Assembly: GCA_958346935.1 (NCBI GenBank)
Contig: CATVTM010000048.1
Location: forward strand, 1 to 16,081
DNA: 16,081 nt
Source of the DNA: an uncultured Collinsella sp.
Lineage (GTDB): Bacteria; Actinomycetota; Coriobacteriia; Coriobacteriales; Coriobacteriaceae
Direction: 5' to 3'
In this document: positions 1-6,989 of the stretch, piece after piece
Layout: the number at the start of each line of letters is the position of its first letter
How positions within the stretch are numbered: the stretch's first letter is position 1
The notes under the pieces: model-generated
Told to the model about the DNA's origin: nothing
Databases searched by the model: none
The model's input: only the letters and a program-made list of their open reading frames with translations
Program-made: the position numbers and the translations under genes

Positions 1-5
1 AGCGA

Positions 6-104
6 AAACCCGCCAGAGCGAGCAAGGTGCCTTGAAACGAGGCGGCATTGATCTTTTGATCATGCCGCCGAAGTTGAAAGGCAGATTGCCGCTCTGGCGG
101 GTTT
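6..104 (-). ncRNA. Nested long hairpin; possible structured RNA or 3' UTR element
   Basis: The outer stem is 15 perfect base pairs (6-20 with 90-104). Inside it, 22-25 pairs with 86-89, 28-33 with 78-83, 41-47 with 63-69 and 49-53 with 58-62, closing on a TTTT loop at 54-57. Asymmetric internal loops lie at 34-40 and 70-77. Read on the minus strand the outer stem is followed by TTTTCGCT, so a short U-tract would end a minus-strand transcript here. The element lies just downstream of the minus-strand gene that ends at 150. It could be a small RNA, part of that gene's 3' end, a terminator, or a dispersed palindromic repeat; I do not recognise a named RNA family. The pairing is seen directly; the strand and role are inferred. 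Confidence 0.45.
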
Positions 105-117
105 GCAGCGTCGAGCA

Positions 118-145
118 GTTACGGCGTTTGGTAAAACGCCGTAAC
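118..145 (-). terminator. Hairpin directly after the RGG-protein gene
   Basis: A 12-bp perfect stem (118-129 with 134-145) around a GGTA loop begins 4 bases after the TAG stop at 150-152 of the minus-strand gene. No clear U-tract follows it, so as an intrinsic terminator it is weak. It may instead protect the 3' end of the mRNA, or act together with the larger hairpin at 6-104. Confidence 0.5.
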
Positions 146-149
146 TCAA

Positions 150-950
150 CTAAAAGCGGTTGCCGCGGAAGCCGCCGCCGTTGCGGCCGCCGCGATCGCC
201 ACCGCGACCGCCACGGTCGTTACCACGGTTGCCGCCGAAGCCGCCACGGTCGCCGCCGCGGTCACCGCCACGGCCACCGCGATCGCCAAAGCCGCCGCGA
301 CCGCCACGGTCGCCGCCACGGCCACCGCGCTCGTCACGGCCGCCGCGAGGACCGCGGTCCTCGTCCAGACCCATGGCGACGAGCGGAGCGATAACCTTAT
401 CGAGAGCGGCCATCAGCTCGGTAGCCTCCTCGTAAGAAAGCTCGGGCAGGAGCTTCTCCTTCTTGTTGGCAAGCTCGACCAGGCCCTCAGCGGCATCCTC
501 GGCAGCGAAGACAACGATCTTGCGCATATCGCCCTCGGCGTCGTCGATGCGGCCGACCAGATCGGCAGCCTCGGCCTCGGCCATCAGGCCATCGAGCTCA
601 CGAAGGCGCATGCCCAGCAGGTCGGACATTTCCTTCTGCTCCATCTTGGGCTTGAGGTCAAGAAGCTTGATGGCGCGCTCGATGTTCGCCATGCGCTCGG
701 CCTTGGCCTCCTCCTCCTTGGAAATAGCAAAGCGACGGCTGCGCAGCAGGCGGGCGGCCTTCTGCATCTTGTCCATCAGCTCTTCGTCATCGTAATCAGC
801 GGCGGCCTCGACAACCTCGGCCTCCTCGGCGGAAACCTCGTCAGCAGCCTCAACCTCGGCAGCTTCGGTCTCCACAGTCTCGACTGCCTCAACCTCGGCA
901 GCCATGGTCTCGTTCTCGGTCTCGTTCATGATCTCTTCGTTCTCAGACAT
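150..950 (-). CDS. MarR-like winged-helix protein with acidic N-terminus and RGG-rich C-terminal tail
   Basis: A 266-residue protein. Residues 1-57 are very rich in Glu, Ala and Val and probably disordered. Residues 60-80 are basic (LLRSRRF). Residues 85-150 resemble a MarR-type winged helix: a recognition-helix region (EMSDLLGMRLRELDGLMAEAEAADLV) followed by a wing carrying DAEGDMRKIVV. Residues 197-266 are an almost pure RGG/GGF/GGN low-complexity tail of the kind found in RNA-binding and RNA-chaperone proteins. ATG at 948-950 is preceded by AAGGAG four bases away, which fixes the start. The C-terminal coding DNA (about 150-360) is an imperfect tandem repeat of CGCCACGG-like units. No partner gene is visible. 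The role is not known; nucleic-acid binding, perhaps to both DNA and RNA, is inferred from domain content. DEAD-box helicases also carry RGG tails, but no helicase core is present. Confidence 0.8.
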   Translation of the reverse strand: MSENEEIMNETENETMAAEVEAVETVETEAAEVEAADEVSAEEAEVVEAAADYDDEELMDKMQKAARLLRSRRFAISKEEEAKAERMANIERAIKLLDLKPKMEQKEMSDLLGMRLRELDGLMAEAEAADLVGRIDDAEGDMRKIVVFAAEDAAEGLVELANKKEKLLPELSYEEATELMAALDKVIAPLVAMGLDEDRGPRGGRDERGGRGGDRGGRGGFGDRGGRGGDRGGDRGGFGGNRGNDRGGRGGDRGGRNGGGFRGNRF

Positions 951-1102
951 GAGACTCCTTCTTGGCCCTCTCGGGCATCATCGCCCCATTCGCGGGGCCC
1001 GTCGCGCACTCTTTGCGCTTTAAACATTCATGCCTCTCGGCAAAACGTCCATTAGTTTATGGTGTCGTCACCCAATCTAACTGCAGAATCTATGTGCACA
1101 CA

Positions 1103-2518
1103 TTAATGCGACATGTGCGACTCGCGGCGAGTGTACACCAGCGACACCGCGAACCCGACAACGGCAATCACGGCCGCCACGCGCACGGCGGCTGCAAATC
1201 CTATCGCCTGGGCAACGTCCGACGCAACGCCTGCGGCGCCAGCAGCCACCGCAGAACTCGAAAGCAGGCCGATAAACAGCGACGGACCAAACGACGCGGC
1301 AATCATGTTCCACGTGTTAAGCAATGCCGTTCCGTGAGGATGCTCAGCGGCGGGGAGCGTCTCCAAACCGGCGGTCTGCGAGGGGCTCAGTACCAAACCG
1401 ACGCCGGCATACACCACAACGGTCAGCAGCACGACAACGCCGATGTTCATGCTTGCCGCGGTCATCGAGATTGCCGTCTGCCCCACAGCGATCAGGGCAA
1501 AGCCGACCGGCAGCAGCGGCCACGCACCACGGGCATCCATCACGCGTCCGCCCACAATCGAGGTCACGGCGTTGCAGGCGATCGCCGGCAAAATGAGCAA
1601 ACCCGCGACAAGTGCGGTCATGCCGTATGCGCCCTCAAAATAGAGCGGCAACAAAACGCTCATCGAGAACGTCGTCATCATCGACACCACCACAAGCAGG
1701 CATGCAGGCCAAAAACGAACGCTCGCCATGGGACGCACGTTAAGCACCGGATGTTTGAGCTTGAGCTGACGAACCGCAAACAGGCCGAGCACCACAACAG
1801 CGGCGAAAAGCGTCGCGATACCGGCCATCACATTGGTCGAGAACTCGCCTACGGAATACACGAACGCCGTAATGCCGGCAGTGAGCAAAACAACCGACAG
1901 AATATCAAGCGTGGTGTTCGAGCGCTCTCCGACATTCCGAACGAGCTTTGCTGCCGCCGCGGCGACCACGACACCGCCCACCAGCGGCACTACGAACACC
2001 GCCCTCCAGCCAAACAACGTGCACATAAGACCACTAATCACGGGCCCAAACGCCGGCCCTAGCGTAATGCAGGCACCGCCCAGGCTCAGATACAGACCGA
2101 GCTTCTCGCGCGGAGCACAAGATAGCACCACATTCATCATGAGCGGAAACAAGATGCCCGATCCCGCAGCCTGCAAAATACGACTTGGCAGCAAAACGGT
2201 AAACGACGGGGCGACCAGGCACAGGACTTCTCCGGCGACCATGCATCCGCATGCGAAAAACAGCAGCTTGCGCGTCGAGAAACGACCGGACAGAAAGGCC
2301 ATGATGGCCGTAAAGATCGACGTCACGATCATGTATCCCGAAACGAGCCACTGCGCCGTGGTAGCGCTCACCGAAAAGACCGCCATGATGTCGTGCAACG
2401 CCACGTTAATAATGTTCTCGTTAAACGCGGCGACAAAGGCTGCAATATACATTACGACGAGAAACGCCGCAGTGGCCGATGGCGCTACTTGAACTTGTTG
2501 CTGAGATTTGCTCCCCAT
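1103..2518 (-). CDS. MFS drug-efflux permease, DHA2 (EmrB/QacA) type
   Basis: An integral membrane antiporter expected to export drugs or other small hydrophobic compounds using the proton gradient. The 471-residue product has about 14 hydrophobic segments, as in the DHA2 subfamily. The TM1 region reads AAFNENIINVALHDI (compare the usual LDTTIVNVALP). GRFSTRKLLFF resembles loop motif A. LQAAGSGILFPLMMNV is followed by the antiporter motif-C-like GACITLGPAFGPVISG. An open frame reaches back to 2635, but ATG at 2516-2518 is chosen because GAGGAAGG stands just upstream and the protein then begins with a short polar leader before TM1. The gene is divergent from the deformylase-like gene, and the LysR gene behind that one could in principle regulate it. 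Substrate unknown. Confidence 0.85.
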   Translation of the reverse strand: MGSKSQQQVQVAPSATAAFLVVMYIAAFVAAFNENIINVALHDIMAVFSVSATTAQWLVSGYMIVTSIFTAIMAFLSGRFSTRKLLFFACGCMVAGEVLCLVAPSFTVLLPSRILQAAGSGILFPLMMNVVLSCAPREKLGLYLSLGGACITLGPAFGPVISGLMCTLFGWRAVFVVPLVGGVVVAAAAAKLVRNVGERSNTTLDILSVVLLTAGITAFVYSVGEFSTNVMAGIATLFAAVVVLGLFAVRQLKLKHPVLNVRPMASVRFWPACLLVVVSMMTTFSMSVLLPLYFEGAYGMTALVAGLLILPAIACNAVTSIVGGRVMDARGAWPLLPVGFALIAVGQTAISMTAASMNIGVVVLLTVVVYAGVGLVLSPSQTAGLETLPAAEHPHGTALLNTWNMIAASFGPSLFIGLLSSSAVAAGAAGVASDVAQAIGFAAAVRVAAVIAVVGFAVSLVYTRRESHMSH

Positions 2519-2570
2519 GCATTTCCTTCCTCTTGGAACGACAGTCGCATCGCCCCAGAGGAACAGTCCA

Positions 2571-2587
2571 GGGCGAAAATGAGCCCT
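2571..2587 (-). promoter_or_regulatory. Small hairpin in the leader of the MFS gene
   Basis: AGGGC (from 2570) pairs with GCCCT (2583-2587) around a short A-rich loop in the untranslated stretch 5' of the permease start. It is short and may be chance. No convincing -35/-10 pair for the permease was found nearby. Confidence 0.15.
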
Positions 2588-2678
2588 AGACTTACGCCAG
2601 ACGCCGCACACGACGAATCTGACAACATGGTCCAACGTCGAAAGATTGTAACGCGGACGCGCAGCTTTCCTTCCGCGC

Positions 2679-2684
2679 TATTAT
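2679..2684 (+). promoter_or_regulatory. Candidate -10 element for the def-LysR pair
   Basis: TATTAT stands 39 bases before the deformylase-like start, in an otherwise GC-rich stretch. At 17-base spacing the -35 position (2656-2661, GACGCG) is poor, so the promoter would be weak or activator-dependent. The divergent permease promoter must lie in the same 204-base gap. Confidence 0.3.
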
Positions 2685-2722
2685 TAAAAGTCCACGAAAG
2701 CATAAGACATGAGGAGCCCGCC

Positions 2723-3133
2723 ATGATTAAGCCCATCATGAAATCCGAGTTCTTTTTGCGCCTGCCTTCCGAAGACGCGGGCCCCGATGACGCCGTGACC
2801 GGGCAGGACCTCCTGGATACGCTCCATGAGCATGAGCACGAGTGCGTGGGCCTCGCCGCCAATATGATCGGCGTGCGCAAACGCATCATCTGCGTAAAGG
2901 ACGGCAGCAAGGCGCTCCTGATGTACAACCCGCAAATTCTTGAGCAGGTCAATGCCTATCAGACGAGCGAAGGATGTCTCTCGCTTGCCGGCGAGCGCCC
3001 CTGCACCCGCTATCGGCGCATTAAGGTGGAGTATCTGGACAAGAACTTCGTCCACCGCATCAAAAACTTCTCGGGCTACACCGCCGAGATCATCCAACAC
3101 GAAATCGACCACTGCCAAGGAATCGTGATCTAG
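2723..3133 (+). CDS. def: Peptide-deformylase-like metalloprotein (short, Met-substituted motif I)
   Basis: Peptide deformylase removes the formyl group from the N-terminal Met of new proteins using a metal held by one Cys and two His. This 136-residue protein keeps motif II EGCLS (Cys85) and motif III HEIDH (His126, Glu127, His130), so the metal site looks complete. Motif I, normally GxGLAAPQIG, reads CVGLAANMIG (43-50 region): the Gln that stabilises the transition state is Met48. To my knowledge short deformylase-like proteins with this AANMIG form occur in other Gram-positive bacteria, so it is probably a subfamily and not a mutation. ATG at 2723 has GAGGAG six bases upstream; longer frames reach back to 2393 but lack a good site. 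A LysR gene follows after 36 bases, probably in the same transcript. This is probably not the main housekeeping deformylase. Confidence 0.85.
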   Translation: MIKPIMKSEFFLRLPSEDAGPDDAVTGQDLLDTLHEHEHECVGLAANMIGVRKRIICVKDGSKALLMYNPQILEQVNAYQTSEGCLSLAGERPCTRYRRIKVEYLDKNFVHRIKNFSGYTAEIIQHEIDHCQGIVI

Positions 3134-3169
3134 GTCACTTGCCGACATGAGGGAACCGGAGGCTACCCT

Positions 3170-4093
3170 ATGGATATCAGCCGTTTTGGTGAGTTCGCTA
3201 TCTTGGCGCAGTCGCGTACGTTTCTCGATGCGGCGGAGCTGCTCTTCATGTCGCAGTCGACTCTCTCCAAGCACATTATGGCAATGGAGCGCGAGCTCGG
3301 CTGTAATCTCATCGATCGGAGTCAACGCCACGTTACGCTCACCGCGCAAGGCGAAGCGCTCCTCCCCTATGCACAAAAGATAGCGACGCTCCAGCATCGC
3401 TATCTCGCTGCCATCCAGATAGCCGCAGATGAACCACTCGAACGCATCACCGTGGGCTCCATCCCCATCATGGCTCCCTATGGAATCACGGACGCCGTCA
3501 TCGATTTCCAGCAGGCGAACCCCTCGTATTCCGTTGAGCTCATCGAGGGCGAAGGCAGCGCACTCAAGCAGATGCTCTTGCGCGAGGACATCGACCTCGC
3601 CTTCATCCGCGACGGCGGCGCCATCGAGCCGGAGTTTAAAAAAATCCCCTTTACAACCGACCGGCTCGTGGCCGTTATCCCGCTCGACCATCCACTCGCC
3701 AAGCGCAACGCCATCGAGATCGACGACCTTATCGATGAGAATTTCCTTATGCTTCCCCAAGGCTCGTTCGTGAGCGAACTCACCCTCTCCCTTTGCCGCA
3801 AGGCAGGATTCAGCCCACGTGTCACGTTTACCGGCAAACGGGCAGAAAACATCATCTCGCTTGTCGCGCGCGATGCCGGCGTCTCGCTGCTCATGTGCAA
3901 GCCTGCCGAATCACTCGCCGGCGGCAAGGTGGCCCTCGTGCCGCTCGAGCCTGCAACGACCTCCGAGGTCAGGCTCTACCTCAAACGGAGCGCTGCGTAC
4001 TCGCAAGCCGTCGTCTCGTTTATCGGCTTTCTCCCCTATCGCCAGCTTCTACAGGGCGGCCGCATGACCTCCGAAGCGCCACAGTCGTCGTAA
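3170..4093 (+). CDS. LysR-family transcriptional regulator
   Basis: A 307-residue DNA-binding regulator. Residues 1-60 form the LysR helix-turn-helix (FGEFAILAQSRTFLDAAELL, then SQSTLSKHIMAMERELG, ending LIDRSQRHVTLTAQGEALL). The remainder is a periplasmic-binding-protein-like effector domain, with ITVGSIPIMAPYG opening subdomain 1 and typical late motifs NIISLVARDAGVSLL. ATG at 3170 is preceded by GGAGG with seven-base spacing. It follows the deformylase-like gene by 36 bases and is likely cotranscribed. LysR regulators often act on a divergent neighbour, which here would be the MFS permease on the other side of def; that link is inference. The effector is unknown. The gene ends before a bidirectional terminator shared with the convergent PTS gene. 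Confidence 0.9.
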   Translation: MDISRFGEFAILAQSRTFLDAAELLFMSQSTLSKHIMAMERELGCNLIDRSQRHVTLTAQGEALLPYAQKIATLQHRYLAAIQIAADEPLERITVGSIPIMAPYGITDAVIDFQQANPSYSVELIEGEGSALKQMLLREDIDLAFIRDGGAIEPEFKKIPFTTDRLVAVIPLDHPLAKRNAIEIDDLIDENFLMLPQGSFVSELTLSLCRKAGFSPRVTFTGKRAENIISLVARDAGVSLLMCKPAESLAGGKVALVPLEPATTSEVRLYLKRSAAYSQAVVSFIGFLPYRQLLQGGRMTSEAPQSS

Positions 4094-4155
4094 TCCCGGC
4101 ACACACCGCCACTTTTGAGATGCCCCACAAACCAACCGGCAACGGTACAAAACGC

Positions 4156-4195
4156 AAAAGGCCCCGGACAGCACAGCTGCCGTCCGAGGCCTTTT
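4156..4195. terminator. Bidirectional intrinsic terminator between LysR and PTS genes
   Basis: AAAAGGCC (4156-4163) pairs with GGCCTTTT (4188-4195), and CGGAC (4165-4169) with GTCCG (4182-4186), one mismatch between the two stems. A-tract and T-tract flank the stem, so it can work on both strands, as expected between convergent genes ending at 4093 (+) and 4217 (-). Confidence 0.85.
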
Positions 4196-4216
4196 AAATC
4201 AAAGCGGGTAGATGGA

Positions 4217-5659
4217 CTAGTCCACCGAGATGTTGAGGGTCTGACCGCCCTCGTCCTTCTTGGTGCCGATCACCATAGCGGCGATAAGCGCCAAAATAAA
4301 GGCGACCAGACCGGAGATGACAAGACCGATAAAGCCCGAATCGATGCCAGCGGGGTTGATAAAGCTCGGGAAGCCGAGCGGACCGGAGGCACCGAAGGCA
4401 TAGAGCTTGGCACCCATAAGGCCGGCAATGGCGCCGCCGACACCGGCGGAAATGAAGGTCGCCCACATGAGACGCTTACGCGGCAGCAGGATGGCGTAAA
4501 GCGCGGGCTCGTTGACGCCGAAGATCGACGAGACGAGAGCAGGGATGTTGATGGCAGCGTTTTCCTCGGAATCCTTGGTTCGAATGATCATGCCGAGCAC
4601 GGCACCGGCGATGGCGCACCCACCTGCGTATACGAGAGGGTTGATGAGGTCATAGCCGTAGGTTGCGACATCGATGAACCACAGCGGAATGACGCCCCAG
4701 TGCAGACCGAACATGACGAGCAGGCTCCAGAACGTGCCGATGACAAAACCGGCGATGGCGGGCTGGAAGTTGATGAGCGCCAGGATGATTTGGGCAACGA
4801 TGTTGGAGAGGACCGTCATGACCGGACCGACCACAAGCAGGCCCAGGATGCCGCAAATGAGAAGCGTCAAAATGTTGGAGAAGAACGAGCTCACAAGCGC
4901 GGGCAGTGCGCCAGAAAGGAATTTGTGCACCTTCGAGGCGATCCAGACGATGAAAATCGCAGGCAGAATCGTCGATGAATAGTTCTGCATAATCAACGGG
5001 ATGCCAAAGATATCACCGTAGACATTGGACTCAAGGACCGTACCGGTGCCGAGCGTGTAAAGCGGGTCTCCACCCATAAGGGCAACGAGCGTCGGGTAGA
5101 CGAGGATGCCGCCGAGGGCCATACCCATAACGGGCTTAAGTCCGAACTTCTTGGCAGCCGTCCAGCCGATGATAAGCGGGAAGTAATAGAAGACCGAATC
5201 TCCGATTGCCGAGAGCGTCACATAGGTATTGCTGTCCTTGGCGAGCCAACCGGCAACCGTGCAGAGGGCGAGCATCGACTTGATGAAGCCACCGGCCATA
5301 AGCACGCCAAGAACCGGTTGCAGGATCTCGGAAATGATGGCGAGTAGGCGCGAGAACGGATCGCCCTTCTTGACATTGTCGCCCTCATCGATATCAAGCG
5401 CGGGCTTGGCGTCGAACCCGCCGATCTGAACGAGTTCATTGTAGACGGACTCGACGGTGGCACCGATTACGACCTGATACTGTCCACCGGCCTGGATGAC
5501 GTCAACGACACCCTTCATGGCCTTGAGTTCATCGGTCTGGGCGAGCGATTCGTCCTTGAGGTGAAAGCGGAGACGCGTAATGCAGTGACTCACGTCCAGC
5601 ACATTGTCTCGGCCACCGACCTTTGCGATGATTCCATCGCAAAGCTGCTGGTATTTCAT
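4217..5659 (-). CDS. PTS sugar permease, EIIBC, glucose/beta-glucoside superfamily, no EIIA domain
   Basis: A membrane permease that imports and phosphorylates a sugar. In the 480-residue product, residues 1-85 are an EIIB domain with the phospho-accepting Cys26 in SHCITRLRF and the typical GGQYQVVIG strand. From about residue 105 there is a multi-helix EIIC domain of the beta-glucoside/sucrose/trehalose/MurNAc type, including GLHWGVIPLW. The chain ends shortly after the last helix (VIGTKKDEGG), so the EIIA domain found in BglF-like proteins is absent and phosphate must come from a separate Crr-like protein. The ATG at 5657-5659 is chosen over an upstream frame to 5764 because AAGGAGG lies six bases before it. 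It is the last gene of the block with two ceramidase-like genes and an amidohydrolase, 193 bases after the preceding one. No phospho-glycosidase is adjacent, so the sugar cannot be named. Confidence 0.9.
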   Translation of the reverse strand: MKYQQLCDGIIAKVGGRDNVLDVSHCITRLRFHLKDESLAQTDELKAMKGVVDVIQAGGQYQVVIGATVESVYNELVQIGGFDAKPALDIDEGDNVKKGDPFSRLLAIISEILQPVLGVLMAGGFIKSMLALCTVAGWLAKDSNTYVTLSAIGDSVFYYFPLIIGWTAAKKFGLKPVMGMALGGILVYPTLVALMGGDPLYTLGTGTVLESNVYGDIFGIPLIMQNYSSTILPAIFIVWIASKVHKFLSGALPALVSSFFSNILTLLICGILGLLVVGPVMTVLSNIVAQIILALINFQPAIAGFVIGTFWSLLVMFGLHWGVIPLWFIDVATYGYDLINPLVYAGGCAIAGAVLGMIIRTKDSEENAAINIPALVSSIFGVNEPALYAILLPRKRLMWATFISAGVGGAIAGLMGAKLYAFGASGPLGFPSFINPAGIDSGFIGLVISGLVAFILALIAAMVIGTKKDEGGQTLNISVD

Positions 5660-5719
5660 GGTATTCCTCCTTTTTCTGAGCGGGGCATGGCATTGATTCC
5701 AGACCCCCGTAGTCGACGT

Positions 5720-5744
5720 GGGGAGCCACAGAACCCGCCTCCCC
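5720..5744 (-). promoter_or_regulatory. Hairpin in the PTS gene leader
   Basis: GGGGAG (5720-5725) pairs with CTCCCC (5739-5744). A competing pairing exists between GGGG around 5720-5723 and the CCCCC run at 5704-5708. Two mutually exclusive stems in a leader can act as an attenuator, but there is no U-tract and no BglG/LicT-type antiterminator site, so this is only a possibility. Confidence 0.2.
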
Positions 5745-5761
5745 TTTAAAATCCGCGGGCG

Positions 5762-5789
5762 CATATACGTCCGGGATGGGAGATAACAA
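5762..5789 (-). promoter_or_regulatory. Candidate promoter for the PTS gene
   Basis: On the minus strand TTGTTA (5784-5789) and TATATG (5762-5767) are 16 bases apart, each matching four of six consensus positions. They sit in the 193-base gap between the second ceramidase-like gene and the PTS gene, about 100 bases before the PTS start. If real, the permease can be transcribed apart from the enzymes. Confidence 0.35.
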
Positions 5790-5852
5790 GGGAAATAAGA
5801 ACGCCGATCACACGGCCGCGACCCTCATGGGTCCCATGCCGTGGCGGCAAAA

Positions 5853-6971
5853 CTACAGGCGCGAATCTGGCGCGCCGAGAAGGCGCGCGGTTTGACAGAA
5901 CTTATCGCATAGGCGCTCCGGTTCGCCTTGGGGAATCTGGGTACGCTCGGTCTCAAAGGAGAGGCCGTATTCACGCGCCGGAAGGAAGTACTCGTAATAG
6001 CCGTTGGTATAACCGCAGACAATCCCCTCAACCGGACATTCGCGCTTCATGCGAACGCCAAGGTCGCTGCCGAGCTCGCTCGGAAACACAAAGAGGTGCA
6101 TACCACCCAAGCTGATAACGGCGCACTTGAGCGTGAGCGAAAAATCGTCATGGGCGACGGTGTGATAGAACGTCTGGGGCTCGATACGGTCGAGTTTAAC
6201 CTCGCGATCGAGCTTGATTTGGGAAATCGCCTCGGCAAGACCGGTCGACACGCGCTCGACCTCGGGGATGCCACGACCTTGGCGAAAATTGCGATCGCTG
6301 CAGTCGCCAGCAGCGCCCACGACCATGGCAGGATAGTACCCGAGGCTCGGGGCGAGCTTTTTACCGGTAAGGCCGGCAAGCTCACTCGTGAGCTCCGTAC
6401 AATCGGGCCCGACGCAAGCGGAATGCACCGCCCAGTTCACAAAGCCCGCAAATGGCTTGCCTTCGGTATCGAAGAACGAAACGACAATGACCTCATTGTC
6501 GGCGAGTTCGCCTGGGATGATGCGGTTGTCATAGAAACCGGTGACGACCTGCTTGCCCAGGCGGCAAATCGCGGGCTGCGCATTGGCGCGGCACTCCTCA
6601 AAGCATTGGCAAATGGTATCGAGGAGCCAGCGATAGTAGTTCTCGTCGAATTTTCCCGTCCACCAGCTGTGGTGGTAAGCGACGATTGAAGTATGGTCGT
6701 GCGTCGCCGAGAGCAGGACGCAATCACGGTCAATGCCGTAGCGCTCGGCGAGCATTGTCTTGACTTCCTCGGCCATGCTTTCCTCGAACTCGAGGACATC
6801 GGCATTAAAGAGAAACACCTCGCGTTCGCCTTGCTGGAAGAGAATGGCGTTGGCGTAGACGTCGTCATGGATGCCCGTCGCAGGCTCCAGGCGGTTGGGA
6901 AGATTGCGATAGCCAATCAGGTAGATGTCGCCCTGTGGGGTGATTTTGCGGCGCGCGTGTCCAATGTTCAT
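5853..6971 (-). CDS. Neutral/alkaline ceramidase-like hydrolase (metal site apparently intact)
   Basis: A 372-residue protein resembling the N-terminal catalytic domain of neutral ceramidases, zinc amidases that cleave N-acyl amide bonds. Motifs that match the family are ATHDH (His91, His93; compare THTHSGP), WAVHS (His183, second zinc His), AAGDCSDRN (Ser225 where family enzymes have the catalytic Ser in GDxSPN), FPSE (Glu299) and a late Tyr region, YTNGYYEYFLPAREYG (321-336). It has no signal peptide, unlike secreted ceramidases, and lacks the C-terminal immunoglobulin-like domain, so it is short and probably cytoplasmic. ATG at 6969-6971 has AAGGAG seven bases upstream. It follows the paralogue ending at 6990 by 18 bases, so the two are cotranscribed. 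The true substrate is unlikely to be ceramide; a small N-acylated compound linked to the PTS is inference. Confidence 0.75.
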   Translation of the reverse strand: MNIGHARRKITPQGDIYLIGYRNLPNRLEPATGIHDDVYANAILFQQGEREVFLFNADVLEFEESMAEEVKTMLAERYGIDRDCVLLSATHDHTSIVAYHHSWWTGKFDENYYRWLLDTICQCFEECRANAQPAICRLGKQVVTGFYDNRIIPGELADNEVIVVSFFDTEGKPFAGFVNWAVHSACVGPDCTELTSELAGLTGKKLAPSLGYYPAMVVGAAGDCSDRNFRQGRGIPEVERVSTGLAEAISQIKLDREVKLDRIEPQTFYHTVAHDDFSLTLKCAVISLGGMHLFVFPSELGSDLGVRMKRECPVEGIVCGYTNGYYEYFLPAREYGLSFETERTQIPQGEPERLCDKFCQTARLLGAPDSRL

Positions 6972-6989
6972 GCACGTTCTCCTTCTGTG

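Noticed and set aside
150..360. Short tandem-like repeats that could suggest a CRISPR or satellite repeat
   Set aside because: The units are irregular multiples of three and encode the RGG tail of the minus-strand protein; there are no spacers.
962..2062. 366-codon plus-strand open frame opposite the MFS gene
   Set aside because: The product is rich in His, Arg and Gln without structure, whereas the minus strand encodes a complete 14-helix transporter.
2684..3760. 358-codon minus-strand open frame opposite def and the LysR gene
   Set aside because: It spans two real genes and their gap, and its sequence has no recognisable domain; the plus-strand products do.
4094..4155. Short gap after the LysR gene checked for a small RNA or peptide
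   Set aside because: Nothing but the approach to the terminator at 4156-4195 is visible.
5529..5789. 86-codon minus-strand frame overlapping the PTS start
   Set aside because: It runs out of frame through the EIIB coding region and lacks a ribosome binding site of its own.
5660..5852. BglG/LicT-type antiterminator site before the PTS gene
   Set aside because: No conserved antiterminator target sequence and no terminator with a U-tract is present in the leader; no BglG-like gene is nearby.
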